Shown here piece after piece: positions 55,245 to 64,000 of a stretch of 64,000 nt of DNA. Source of the stretch: Zygnema cylindricum. Its lineage: Eukaryota; Streptophyta; Zygnematophyceae; Zygnematales; Zygnemataceae. The translations under genes were made by a program, and so were the position numbers. The notes under the pieces are model-generated. The model was not told the origin of the DNA, searched no databases, and was given only the letters and a program-made list of their open reading frames with translations. Location of the stretch: contig JBBHKE010000883.1 of assembly GCA_037447655.1 (NCBI GenBank), forward strand, positions 64,001 through 128,000. Reading direction: 5' to 3'. Numbering within the stretch: the stretch's first letter is position 1; each line of letters opens with the position of its first letter.

Positions 55245-56370
55245 CGTTAGGGGCCCACCCTCTAGGGTAGCGATCTTTAATGGAACTGGCTTCATATACT
55301 AGGAAAGTATGATAATAGGAGCTCTATGCGAAAAAAGGTTTTGGGGGATAGTGAGTGGACGGTGGGGCGTCCATCAAGTCTTGGAATTCCTCCAGGGTTT
55401 GGAGGAAGCAGATTCACGTGAAAAGAGGATCCACCTTCAACGGAGGAAACAAAACAACGAGAGGTGGTGGACAAAGGAATGGAGAAGGAGGCGACCACAC
55501 CAATAGCAACTGGTTCGGCATTCATGTCACCTATTCGAAGGAACGACGAGAATGATACTGAAACCTGGGACTTCAACAATATGGCGGCAAAGCACTTCAT
55601 CCTACGCCATCTCACTCAAGGACTTGCATGTCCTCATTTGCAGGTAGAAAGGGCATCCGATCTTTGGATGGCTCTCATAGAGATGTACCGAAGTGGTACG
55701 ATTCAGCAACAACAGTTGGCTGATCAGAAAGTTAAGGAGTATGTATACAAAGGGGGGAAGTTGTTGGATTTTTGCAATGAGCTTGCTACACTCTTCATGG
55801 AGCTAGAGAGTGCGGGAAAAGATTTTAGTGAATAAGAAAAGGTTAACTGTTTACTGATGAAGTTACCCGATGAGGTCGAGAACATATTTAACCGTGTGCA
55901 GGACTTGCCGGACTCAAGGTGGATATGGAACTCAGTGGTAGGGATGATTCTCGTTCGGGAGAATACGATTGAGATCCGAAGGGGAGGAAAGAGTGGGCAA
56001 GCCTTGGCAACTGCGACCGATTGGAGGAACAAGGATTCCTGGAAACCGGTCGGAAACTATGGGGGGAGGGAGCAGAAAAATCAGACCGACGAGTTCCGAC
56101 CAAGGGCTCCCAAAGGTTTATGTCATTTTTGTAAGAAACCTGGGCACTATATGGCAGAGTGCACTAAGCTAACCGAGCTTTGGTTAAAGGAGGGGGAGAC
56201 CGGTGGTACCCCGAGAGGAAAGAAAAAGGCCCTTGTGACACAGGTACATGAGGCGGAATCTGAGGACGAGGACGATGAGCTCCTTTTAGATGAGGAGTTG
56301 GAGGCGAAAAACGAGGTAGAAATTCCACGAAGGCAGAAATGTGCTTACGGTGGATTGAAAGGTGAAGTAG
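55225..56370 (+). pseudogene. K gag
   Basis: ATG at 55225 inside the LTR, reading MEVLEFHVRGPPSRVAIFNG across the primer site, with a stop near 55300. The frame changes near 55370-55460. The open stretch 55464-55835 holds the Gag helices (FILRHLTQGLACPHLQVERA, QQQQLADQKVKEYVYKGGK). A single stop at 55833 separates it from 55857-56387, which carries the intact CCHC knuckle CHFCKKPGHYMAEC (~56122-56163) and an acidic linker. Confidence 0.85.
55245..55259 (+). other. K primer-binding site
   Basis: CGTTAGGGGCCCACC, two mismatches from GGTTATGGGCCCACC. Confidence 0.65.
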
Positions 56371-58125
56371 GCTGGATTGTAGATTGAGGTGCCTCCATGC
56401 ACATGTGTAAGGATAAACACCTGTTCACTAAGATAAGAAAGATTCCTACCGTAGAGATAGAGTATGAGGATGGGAGGATAGTCACCACTACTCTTGTAGG
56501 ATCGGTAGATTTGAAAGTGTTAGTAGAAGGAAAGACATCCATAAAAACATTCTCCGATGTATTGTTTATTCCGGAGCTGAACAAAAACCTCATCTCTACA
56601 TCCGTATGAGATGATAAGGGTTTTTTTACTAGCACTAGGGAAGGAGTCTTTACTGCTAGTTTTGAGGAGGATGTCTATTTCATTGCTGAGAAAGGTAGCC
56701 ATGGGATGTTTAGGCTGGTTTTAAGTAATGAAAAGAAGAAGCTTTATTATGCTGGTGTTCATGATATTATGATGTGGCATAAGAGGCTTGGGCATGTAAA
56801 TCTAGACAAGTTAAGAGAGATGAAAAAGATGGGAGTGGTGGAAGGGATTAAGTTTAGTGAGAATGATAATATAAGTGATTGTAGTGGATGTGCTCAAGGT
56901 AAAGCACACAAATTACCGTTTCCTAAAACAACCACCTATAAGGGAGAAAAAATTCTAGATCTAGTACACCCAGATATTTGGGGACCGGCTAAAGTGCCCT
57001 CACCGGGGGGGAAGAGATTTATGATGACTATCACCGATGATTGGTCTCGGTTTTCGCGAGTGTATTTTTTGAAAAACAAGTCCGAAGCTCAGGATTGTTT
57101 TAGACAATATAAAGCATGGAGCGAAAAACTCCATGAAACTCCAATCAAGAGAATAAGGAGTGACAATGGTGGAGAGTATACTTCTAACCAGTTTGAGGAT
57201 TTTCTGAGGGAAGATGGGGTCCAACACCAAAAGACAGTTCTAGAAAACCCGCAACAGATTAGGGTAGCTGAAAGGATAAATAGAACACTAAGTGATAGTG
57301 CTAGAAGTATGTTGTGAGATAAGAGGATAGGAAAAAGGTTTTGGGCAAAAGCAATGAACTGTGCTAATTACCTCAAAAATAGAGTTCTTACTTCAACTAT
57401 AAAAGATCAAACACCTTATGAGAGATGGATAGGCCGAAAACTAGACATATCTCACTTAAAGGTTTTCGGCAGTCCAGTATTCAGTCTAGATACATATCGG
57501 TCTAATTCAAAGCTAGATCCTAAAGAAAAACCGAGATACTTATTAGGATATGATGAGGATGTTAAAGGATATAGAGTTTATGATCTAAAAAGGGAAGATA
57601 TAATCTTAGTAAAGCATCTAGTAGTTATGGATGAAGGAAAGTCTGTGGATCCATTCAAATATACAAAGTCAGCAAAAATCAGATTTGAGTCAGAAAATTC
57701 CGATGACTTTGAGCTTCCTAACTATCTAGGTTTTAGACAAGATGACATTCTTACAGATACAAATCAGACCGAAAAGGACTCGGCTGTGGAAACTCCAGTG
57801 ACAACTCTACCCGAAGCGCAAGACGTGGTGGAAATTGATTCGGAATCAAGGGATAGGGGAGAAGCCGAGTTTGTTCGAAAGAATCCACGAGAACCATCTA
57901 TTCCAGCCTCAGATTTTGTGGGGGGAAGGAGAAGTAGCAAAAGACTACAAGAAAAACAGGTTAATAACAAGGTAACTAAACTATCTCTTCAAGATGAATC
58001 TCAAACTTATGGAGAGGCGATGACTTGTCCAGAAAGGAATCGGTGGAAGACAGCCATCAATGAGGAGATGGCCTTAATTATGGCAGCCTATGCTTGGGAG
58101 CTGGTGGATTGTCCACCTTACTGAA
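56371..58125 (+). pseudogene. K protease and integrase
   Basis: Protease motif reads WIVD-stop-GASMHM (stop at about 56385), so the catalytic serine codon is lost. A second stop lies near 56607. Integrase: WHKRLGHVNLDKLREMKKMG with CSGCAQGKA (56780-56910), then VHPDIWGPA, RSDNGGEYTSNQFE and RVAERINRTLSD (D,D,E core, 56960-57300), with a stop at 57315. The integrase C-terminal frame 57354-58124 includes the acidic region and SIPASDFVGGRRSSKRLQ. Confidence 0.85.
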
Positions 58126-59582
58126 AACCAATCGGTTGTAAGTGGGTTTTCAAGTTAAAACTGAACCGAGATAACAGAATCGAGCGCTACAAGGCCGGAC
58201 TAGTGGCAAAGGGATTTACACAAAAGGAGGGAATTGACTACGAGGAAACCTTTGCCCCAGTGATCAGATTTTCCTCTGTCCGTATACTTCTCAGCCTGGT
58301 AGCAACAGAAGACATTGAAGTGCACTAGATGGACATCAAGACAACCTTTTTGCATGGAGAATTGGAAGAGGAGATCTTCATGCGACAACCCGAAAGGTTT
58401 GTGGAAGAAGGAGAGGAGAGTAAGGTATGCCGGCTGATTAAATCTCTTTCTGGTTTAAAACAGGCGCCTCGAGAGTGGAATAAGAAGCTTGATGAGTTTC
58501 TTACCGGTCTGGGATATTTCCGGATCAGCTCAGATCACTCATTCTATGTTTTCGAAGATGAGAAAGGTTTTATATTTATTGCAATTTATGTTGATGATTT
58601 GCTTGTTTTAAGTAAATCAATGGAAAAAATTAATAAACTGAAAACCGATCTTAAGGGGAGATTTGAAATAAAGGATATAGGGGAAATAAAATATATTTTG
58701 GGAATTCAAATAGAGAGAGACCGAAAAAGAAAAATTATAAGATTGACTCAAAAGGACGCAATAGGGAACATGCTTGAAAAATTTCAAATGGATAAAGCTA
58801 ATAGTTGTACAACTCCAATGGAGTTTAAGAAGGGAAGTAAGGGGAGTGAGGAAGAAGGAGTCATAGTCTTCGATGAGGAATTATCTGTTGAAGAACAGAA
58901 GTTCATGCAGACTATTCCATACAGGCAAGTAGTGGGAAGTCTAATCTATTTTATGAATTGTACCCGGCCGGATTTAGCTGCAGCTGTAGGAGTGCTGAGT
59001 AGAAGTCTAAATGCTCCCACTAAGAAGGTTTGGGAGGCAGCTAAGAGAGTCCTTAGATACTTGGTAGGAACTAGAGATCTATGGTTGCATTTGGGTGGGG
59101 AGAATACTGACATCACTACTTGGAGTGATGCCAGTTATGGTGATGCTCCGATGAGGAGATGTACTTCTGGATATGTATTATATGTGGGTGATGGGGCTTG
59201 CTGTTGGAGTAGCAAACAGCAAAAGGTTATTGCTCAGTCCACCATGGAGGCTGAGTATATGGCCTCTTGCTCTGCTGTAAAAGAATTGATGTGGGTCAAG
59301 TCTTTGCTCGGTGAGCTTGGTCACCTTAAGAGTGGTGTGCAGAAAATATTTTGTGATAATCAGGCAGCAATCGCTATTTCTGCCAATCCTAAACACCATT
59401 TTAAAGCCAAACACATGGACATTAGACTCAGCTTTGTTAGAGAGAAAGTAGAAAACAAAATAATCAGTTTAGAGTACAGACCAGATAGTGAGATGGTAGC
59501 GGATATGATGACCAAACCTGTGCCTTCCCCTAAACTAATTTTTTGCAGGGAGAAGTGTGGTCTGAAATTAAAGATTGACTAG
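58126..59582 (+). pseudogene. K RT and RNase H
   Basis: RT fingers from [14 protein letters not shown] (58126 on). A stop at about 58326 precedes the longest frame of the window, 417 codons to 59582. This contains the RT palm YVDDLLVLSKSMEK (near 58590), the RT end (DIGEIKYILGIQIERDR) and a full RNase H: SDASYGDAPMRRCTSGYV, CCWSSKQQKVIAQSTMEAEY, FCDNQAAIAISANPKHHF, KHMDIRLSFVREK. It ends LKLKID-stop four bases before the purine tract. This half looks the least damaged of all pol copies here. Confidence 0.9.
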
Positions 59583-59595
59583 AAAATAAGGGGAG
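59581..59595 (+). other. K polypurine tract
   Basis: AGAAAATAAGGGGAG immediately before the 3' LTR. Confidence 0.9.
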
Positions 59596-60648
59596 TGTAG
59601 AAATTAATGGTCTTTTAAAGTATTTTCTAGGTCTGAATAGAAATATAAAGAAGCCAAGGCATTCTACCTCTAACTTCTCTCTCGATCTCTCAAACTTGTC
59701 GCAGTCATTGAGAAATTGGAGAGGGAGCTAGAGCCATGGCTACCTAGGCTATCCAGAGGTTTACGGGAAAATATATTTTAGTTAGTAGTTTTATTTACCA
59801 AAAGATATTTGCCAGCCATAGGATTTGATCCTGGTACCTACCGGCCGGGAGACAGCAGGTAGCCGTTAGCTTTAGCTGTTAAGTCTAGAAGTAGTGTTAT
59901 GACTATAGGGTTTGATAATTATTTAAACATTTAAACGTAGGATAGTTCATTTAACTGTAACTGTTTACGTGAGACATATATTCAGTAAATGTAAAAGTAC
60001 AGATTCCGGTACGGATACGAAACCAATACCGCGCATTTATTTCTTTAATGAAACGAATACCGCGCATGTATTTATTACGGCTACGATTAAATGTGAATTT
60101 AATCGGACGGCCGGATTTACGCCGAGATCGCGGAAGATGATTTCACTGGTTAGTGGTTATCGCCACATCGGATGACACGTGGCGGAATGACATTGGATTG
60201 CGGAATCTCCAAAGATTAAAGGAGCGAATCTGGACATACCACGTGTCGACATTAAGGCCATGTCGTACAGAGTCCGTACAGAAAGTACACCGGCACTGGT
60301 ACTTTTGTGTACAGAAGTGAAATCTGATTGGCTCCGTACATCAGTAGATAGTGTCTGTGAGAGAGATAGGACTTAGAAAAATTTGAAGATAGGACCCTCT
60401 CTCCCAGAGAGCTTCTGTACAAAAGGTCAACTTTGACCCTCCATAACTTATTGCTCAGGGGAGCAAATTTAGAGATTGTTTTTGCTATCGACTCAGGAGA
60501 GTCTTGCCTTCACAGCGGTGAAGTTGGTTAGAGTTATTTTTTGCCAGGGTGGCAGGTATTTTTTTCTGAAACACAAAGGGTTCAGGGTTATCCTAGAGGC
60601 TTCTTGGAAGCTGTCCACTCTGAGGAATTATGGAGTCTCAGTGTTTAA
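59596..60648 (+). repeat. K 3' LTR
   Basis: Begins TGTAGAAATTAATGG and ends CAGTGTTTAA (CA eroded). CACGTGTCG near 60240 and ACACGTGGC near 60175. GTAC inverted repeat 60272-60315. GACTC-hairpin near 60490 with one arm base changed. Confidence 0.9.
59815..59886 (-). ncRNA. tRNA-like module in K 3' LTR
   Basis: Antisense to the LTR. B box AGGATCAAATCCTA, A-box side TTAACAGCTAAAGCTAACGG. Confidence 0.5.
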
Positions 60649-61034
60649 TTGTGCGCACTAATTCATTTCCGTGTACTACCCGTCCCATAATCAGTTAAAT
60701 GAAAGATGCTGCGTATTGATTTTTATAAATTTATTGTACCTTATATTGTCTATCAATGATCCCACATTATAGGATAAAGCTACCGACTGTCAAAGTCTTA
60801 ACGAATGGTAGATACCACGATCAAATCCTAGGTCCATAAACATCTTTTTTAGTAAAACATACCATTATCTACTCGTGTCTCTCTAGAGAGCTTAGGCAGC
60901 CATGGCTCTAACTCCCTTTCCAGCATTCAGTGACTATAACATGTGTGGGTGCTTGGAGAAGGGAGTTAGAGGCAAATTGCCTCTGCTCTTTTTCTTATCC
61001 TAATAAATACCTAGAAAATACTCAAATATCAACA
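60649..61034 (-). repeat. J 5' LTR, proximal part (split by K)
   Basis: TGTTGATATTTGAG at 61034 running down to the TTGTG duplication at 60653-60649. The sequence aligns with the H LTR across the K insertion point. Outside 61034 the bases CTCC resemble the end of a purine tract, so the LTR may also have served another element. Confidence 0.7.
60753..60835 (+). ncRNA. tRNA-like module in J LTR
   Basis: Antisense to the LTR. ATTATAGGATAAAGC D-arm, B-box-like CGATCAAATCCTA, TTTTTT at 60845-60850. Confidence 0.5.
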
Positions 61035-62843
61035 CTCCTGTCTGGTGGAATTTGCAGATCGGGTATGTTCGGAGGAGTACCTCGGGAGGACAAATACGAA
61101 GGAGAGGAGGGAGGTCCTTGCCGAGGATATGGTGTATGCCCTCTAACACTACGCCCTGAGAAAAATGAATGCGGAGGTTCAGAACTAGAAAAGGGAGAAC
61201 GACAATGAGGTGGAGAATAGGCAGGGATAGTGGTTCTATGCACGGCGGAGGTAACAGAGGGTCCCGCCACCAACCTGGTGAGTGTTGCGGGAAGGTCCTT
61301 ATGGTCAGCTGTTGGTCCCGGAGACGGAGAGAAGGGGAGTGGAGGAGGAGAAGGGGGAAGATCAGGAGATTGTATGTGAGGTGATGAAGGAGGAGTTGAC
61401 ACTTCTAAGGGAATGTGAACCCTTTCGTCCGGTTGTAATTCCATAATAGCTTCCACGGCGAAGGAGATCTCCACCAATACAAAAGTGGGAAGCTCCCGAG
61501 ATACAACAGCAAATGCATAAGGTTGATCTCCACCCAAACCCTTTCCATTAGGTACTGTGGTACCCTTCCCTTCTCGGTGAAGAGGAGGTTCCTGTCGAGT
61601 TCCTAAAGGAGTAACATTGGGTTGAGTTCCGGAGGAAGCAGCGGTTTCCCGAGTCGGCTCCTCGAAATAAGGATTTATTATGGGCGAAGTGGAAACCTGC
61701 CCACTAAGAAGCCCTTCGGACCTAAGCCTAACATCCCGTATCAAACATAATTCATGTTCCCATACTTTCTTCCTCTCCTCCTCCAAAGCCTCCCAATCTA
61801 TGGTGACAGGTCCGGCCCCCGTCATAGCCCCACCTTGAGATTTCAACATTTTAACCAAATCTTGAGCATTGCTCAATACCCCTGTTAGATCTACCATATC
61901 TACACCTGGCGCCTCTAAATCTGTAGTTTCATGTCTCCATAGCCCTCCGGAAGGGCGAACTGGCGGGGCTTTGAGAGTGGGTTTCTCCATGTCTGGAACT
62001 AGAGCCTCGGGATTTGTGGGTTCAGGTCGCCAGAGCCCTCCGGAAGGGTGAATTGACGTTGCTGCAGAGAAGGTCCCCAGTTCCAGGCTGACACATGAGG
62101 TGGAGATGTTTCCTCCTTGAGAATAGGAGCGAATCTCCCCTTGCTGTCTAATGGTCGAACCTCTTCCCCTTCCAAAGATCTTGCGATTCCCTCCAGCTAG
62201 TTCCTTCTCTTTAAAGCAACCGAGAGGTGGTGCTTCCCCTAGACTGCCTTCTAGTAGAGGTGTCTTGAGAGAAAAATTGCTGAGGGCTGGGAGCATGAGC
62301 CCTTTTAGGCCGGTCCAGTACCGACAGTGAAGAACTACTCTCAGAGGAACTGCTCAAAATTTTCACTACCCCTCCCACCGGTTGAACCATCCGAGCTCGA
62401 TCTATCCGGGCCACTCTTTAAACCAACTTCTTCTTCACCTTCAACTCATAAAGGTCGTGAAGAGAAAGGAGCTCCATGCGACCAGAACGACGAGGATTTG
62501 CCAACACCGCGGGGTCAATCAGAATTTTGACTCTGGGAATCTTGGTTCTAGTATGGAATCCAACCTCCAGAAGATGGCCAAGAACTGGCTTCTTATAAGC
62601 CAACCTCTTTTGTCAAGAAGTGGGAGACACTTTCTTTTTCTCCTCGGCTTGGGCCCGGGCCTCCTCAGCCAAAGATGGGAATTGCTCTGGTGTAAGGACG
62701 GGTGGAGGCGGAGGAACGATTTCCTCGGCTTGTTCCTTGAGTGGAGAATCAAACATGGAGGCCCCTTGGACAGATTCCTCGGGCGTGTGAAACCCTCTGA
62801 CTACCTTTCTCCTCGGGTGGGATACCTGAGGTTCCTCTATCAT
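61022..62843 (-). pseudogene. Broken ORF, proline-rich, unknown (possible retroelement ORF1/Gag-like)
   Basis: A minus-strand reading frame of about 600 codons in three or four pieces. 62843-62418 share a frame with one stop; 62414-62211 continues it after another stop; a frameshift near 62290 leads to an uninterrupted 424-codon frame ending at 61022 inside the J LTR. Visible features: an N-terminal Pro run with TPEQFPSLAEEARAQAEEKK (helical, charged), a Ser-rich tract (SSSSESSSSLSVL), a GRGRGS basic patch, two copies of a PSGGLWR motif, a helix (DWEALEEERKKVWEHELCL) and a long Pro/Ser-rich C-terminus. No knuckle, protease or RT motif. It could be the first ORF of a LINE-like or other element, or a decayed host gene. 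GC content is higher than in the surroundings. Confidence 0.45.
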
Positions 62844-64000
62844 GAGCCTCTCCTCCCCCTATCGGATAAGGGTAGCGAGGAAGATGAAAGAAATATTAAA
62901 TGGGAACCCTAACACCCTTCCTTAAAGAGATATTCCAAAGTCAAAGCTCTTATCACCTCTAATCCGAGTAGACAGATGGCTTTTTCAGTACTGTGTTTTA
63001 CCATTGGAAGTCTTAACAAATGCTCCCTCAAAACCCAATGTCCTGATCAAAGGGGTCGAGCAGCCTGCTTCGGGAAAAGAGTACCGAATCCAAAAGGACT
63101 ACAGACGAAAAACACAAATAAACTTCCACCTAGAAATATAGAAATAAATAGAGTTGGCCGTTTTAGATTTAAAAATATCTCTTTGCCCCAGAAAGGGAAT
63201 AAAAAATAAAATAGATAGAATGGCAATGCAAACTCACATACCCCGGAAATTTACAATGACAACGAAAAAGGCGAAACCCCTCTTGACGGTACTGAAAATA
63301 GGTATGATCCTTCTTCACTTCTCGGTGTCCGCAACTCGGGACTGACCGGACTCTTCTCGGTTTCAAAAAGCAAACAGTCAAAAATCACCCCATGGAAGGA
63401 TAGTGCCAACTACCCGCCCGGACTATGATTTCCACAAAAGACAGATCCAAAACAAAGATGGCAATAGAGTTAAAACACAAATAAAACAAAAATTCTCCAA
63501 TAGAAGGTTTGTTTTGGAATTTTTGGGGGTTTTCCAATGAGACAATACTGAAAAAGCAACTTGTCTCCTTCGGACCCAACTGCCTTATACATCAGAGTTT
63601 GTCCAGTTTCAGGTTCAAAAGGTCAACGCTATGCTTTTAGCCAATGAGCGGGAAGAAAGTGTCATTGAACTAACAGGAGATAAATTAATCCGTACTGCAC
63701 GAGGGGCAAAAAGTTCTGCTTTGGACTGCGGCTGAATCTGCGGCCGGAAGTCATAATTTGTTCCACTATGAGAAGACAAAGTACTAAAAAGCACACGAGA
63801 ACACCAAACTTTGACCTGATTCATTTAATGGACCAAAAGTCACCTAAACCTGATCTAAATTCCTACTGACAGCTAACAGCATAATGTAGATGACAATCCA
63901 AAAAGTTACGTGGCAATCCACAATGTACCCCCCACGAGGGCTTGTGGCAACGCGTTCCATGTAACGGAATTGGAATCTTTGAGGCGAAATAACTTGGTCG
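62844..64000. other. Right edge, nothing recognised
   Basis: No repeat, coding or RNA signal that I can support. Several short frames exist on both strands without recognisable content. Confidence 0.4.

Larger units (their letters stand above)
54189..60648 (+). mobile_element. K, most complete Ty1/copia element
   Basis: 6,460 bp with LTRs of 1056 and 1053 bp, TTGTG target duplication (54184-54188, 60649-60653), half-tRNA primer site, gag, protease, integrase, RT, RNase H and a purine tract. Inserted in the 5' LTR of J. Coding is broken by at least six stops and one frameshift, so it is not autonomous. The LTRs differ by many substitutions, so it is not recent. Confidence 0.9.

Noticed and set aside
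10967-61034. Endogenous pararetrovirus or envelope-bearing virus
   Set aside because: Domain order is protease-integrase-RT-RNase H (Ty1/copia), with no movement protein, coat or envelope-like frame after pol.

Overview
The window looks like an AT-rich nuclear chromosome segment of a photosynthetic eukaryote, most likely a streptophyte (land plant or related green alga). Three things point that way. There is a spliced gene with GT-AG introns and a transit-peptide-like N-terminus at the left edge. Degenerate Ty1/copia retrotransposons fill almost everything from 9.8 to 61 kb. Several MITE families are present, with TA-type or hAT-like ends. Nothing looks bacterial. I cannot name the species.

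Layout. 0.5-5.2 kb: the 5' part of one host gene on the minus strand (three exons inferred; the 3' part lies off the left edge). Its large second intron holds a MITE cluster and a decayed, tandemly duplicated copy of exon 2. 5.3-8.9 kb: short non-autonomous DNA elements, small tandem repeats and a tRNA-like/SINE-like relic. 9.8-36 kb: a nest of copia elements. B1 (minus) is broken by C1 (plus); the C1 5' LTR is probably split by a long minus-strand A-family element (12265-24576); the integrase region of that element is split by a second A element (A1, plus, 15143-21293). A 1277-bp solo LTR with a 5-bp target-site duplication sits in C1 integrase. D and E copia fragments follow. 37-51 kb: minus-strand elements G, H and I plus a solo LTR with a perfect AGATG duplication. 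51-61 kb: non-autonomous element J, whose 5' LTR is split by the most complete element, K (54189-60648, TTGTG duplication, two LTRs of about 1.05 kb). 61-62.9 kb: a broken proline-rich ORF of unknown identity. 62.9-64 kb: nothing recognised.

The A, C/K and H/J elements share an uncommon design. The primer-binding site directly after the LTR reads GGTTATGGGCCCACC, which complements the anticodon arm of initiator tRNA-Met, so they would be primed by a half-tRNA as in Drosophila copia and yeast Ty5. Where a 5' LTR end survives, the Gag start codon (or its mutated remnant) lies 20 nt inside the LTR, so Gag is translated across the primer site. LTRs of the A, B, C, D, G, H, I, J and K elements carry an antisense tRNA-like module (D-arm/A-box-like and B-box-like blocks, usually followed by a T run), a GTAC-containing inverted repeat upstream of the TATA region, and a conserved GACTC...GAGTC hairpin. 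All gag-pol copies seen are broken by stops, frameshifts or truncation; none looks autonomous. H and J form a separate lineage in which protease, integrase and the RT core have been deleted, leaving a gag-plus-pol-remnant ORF.
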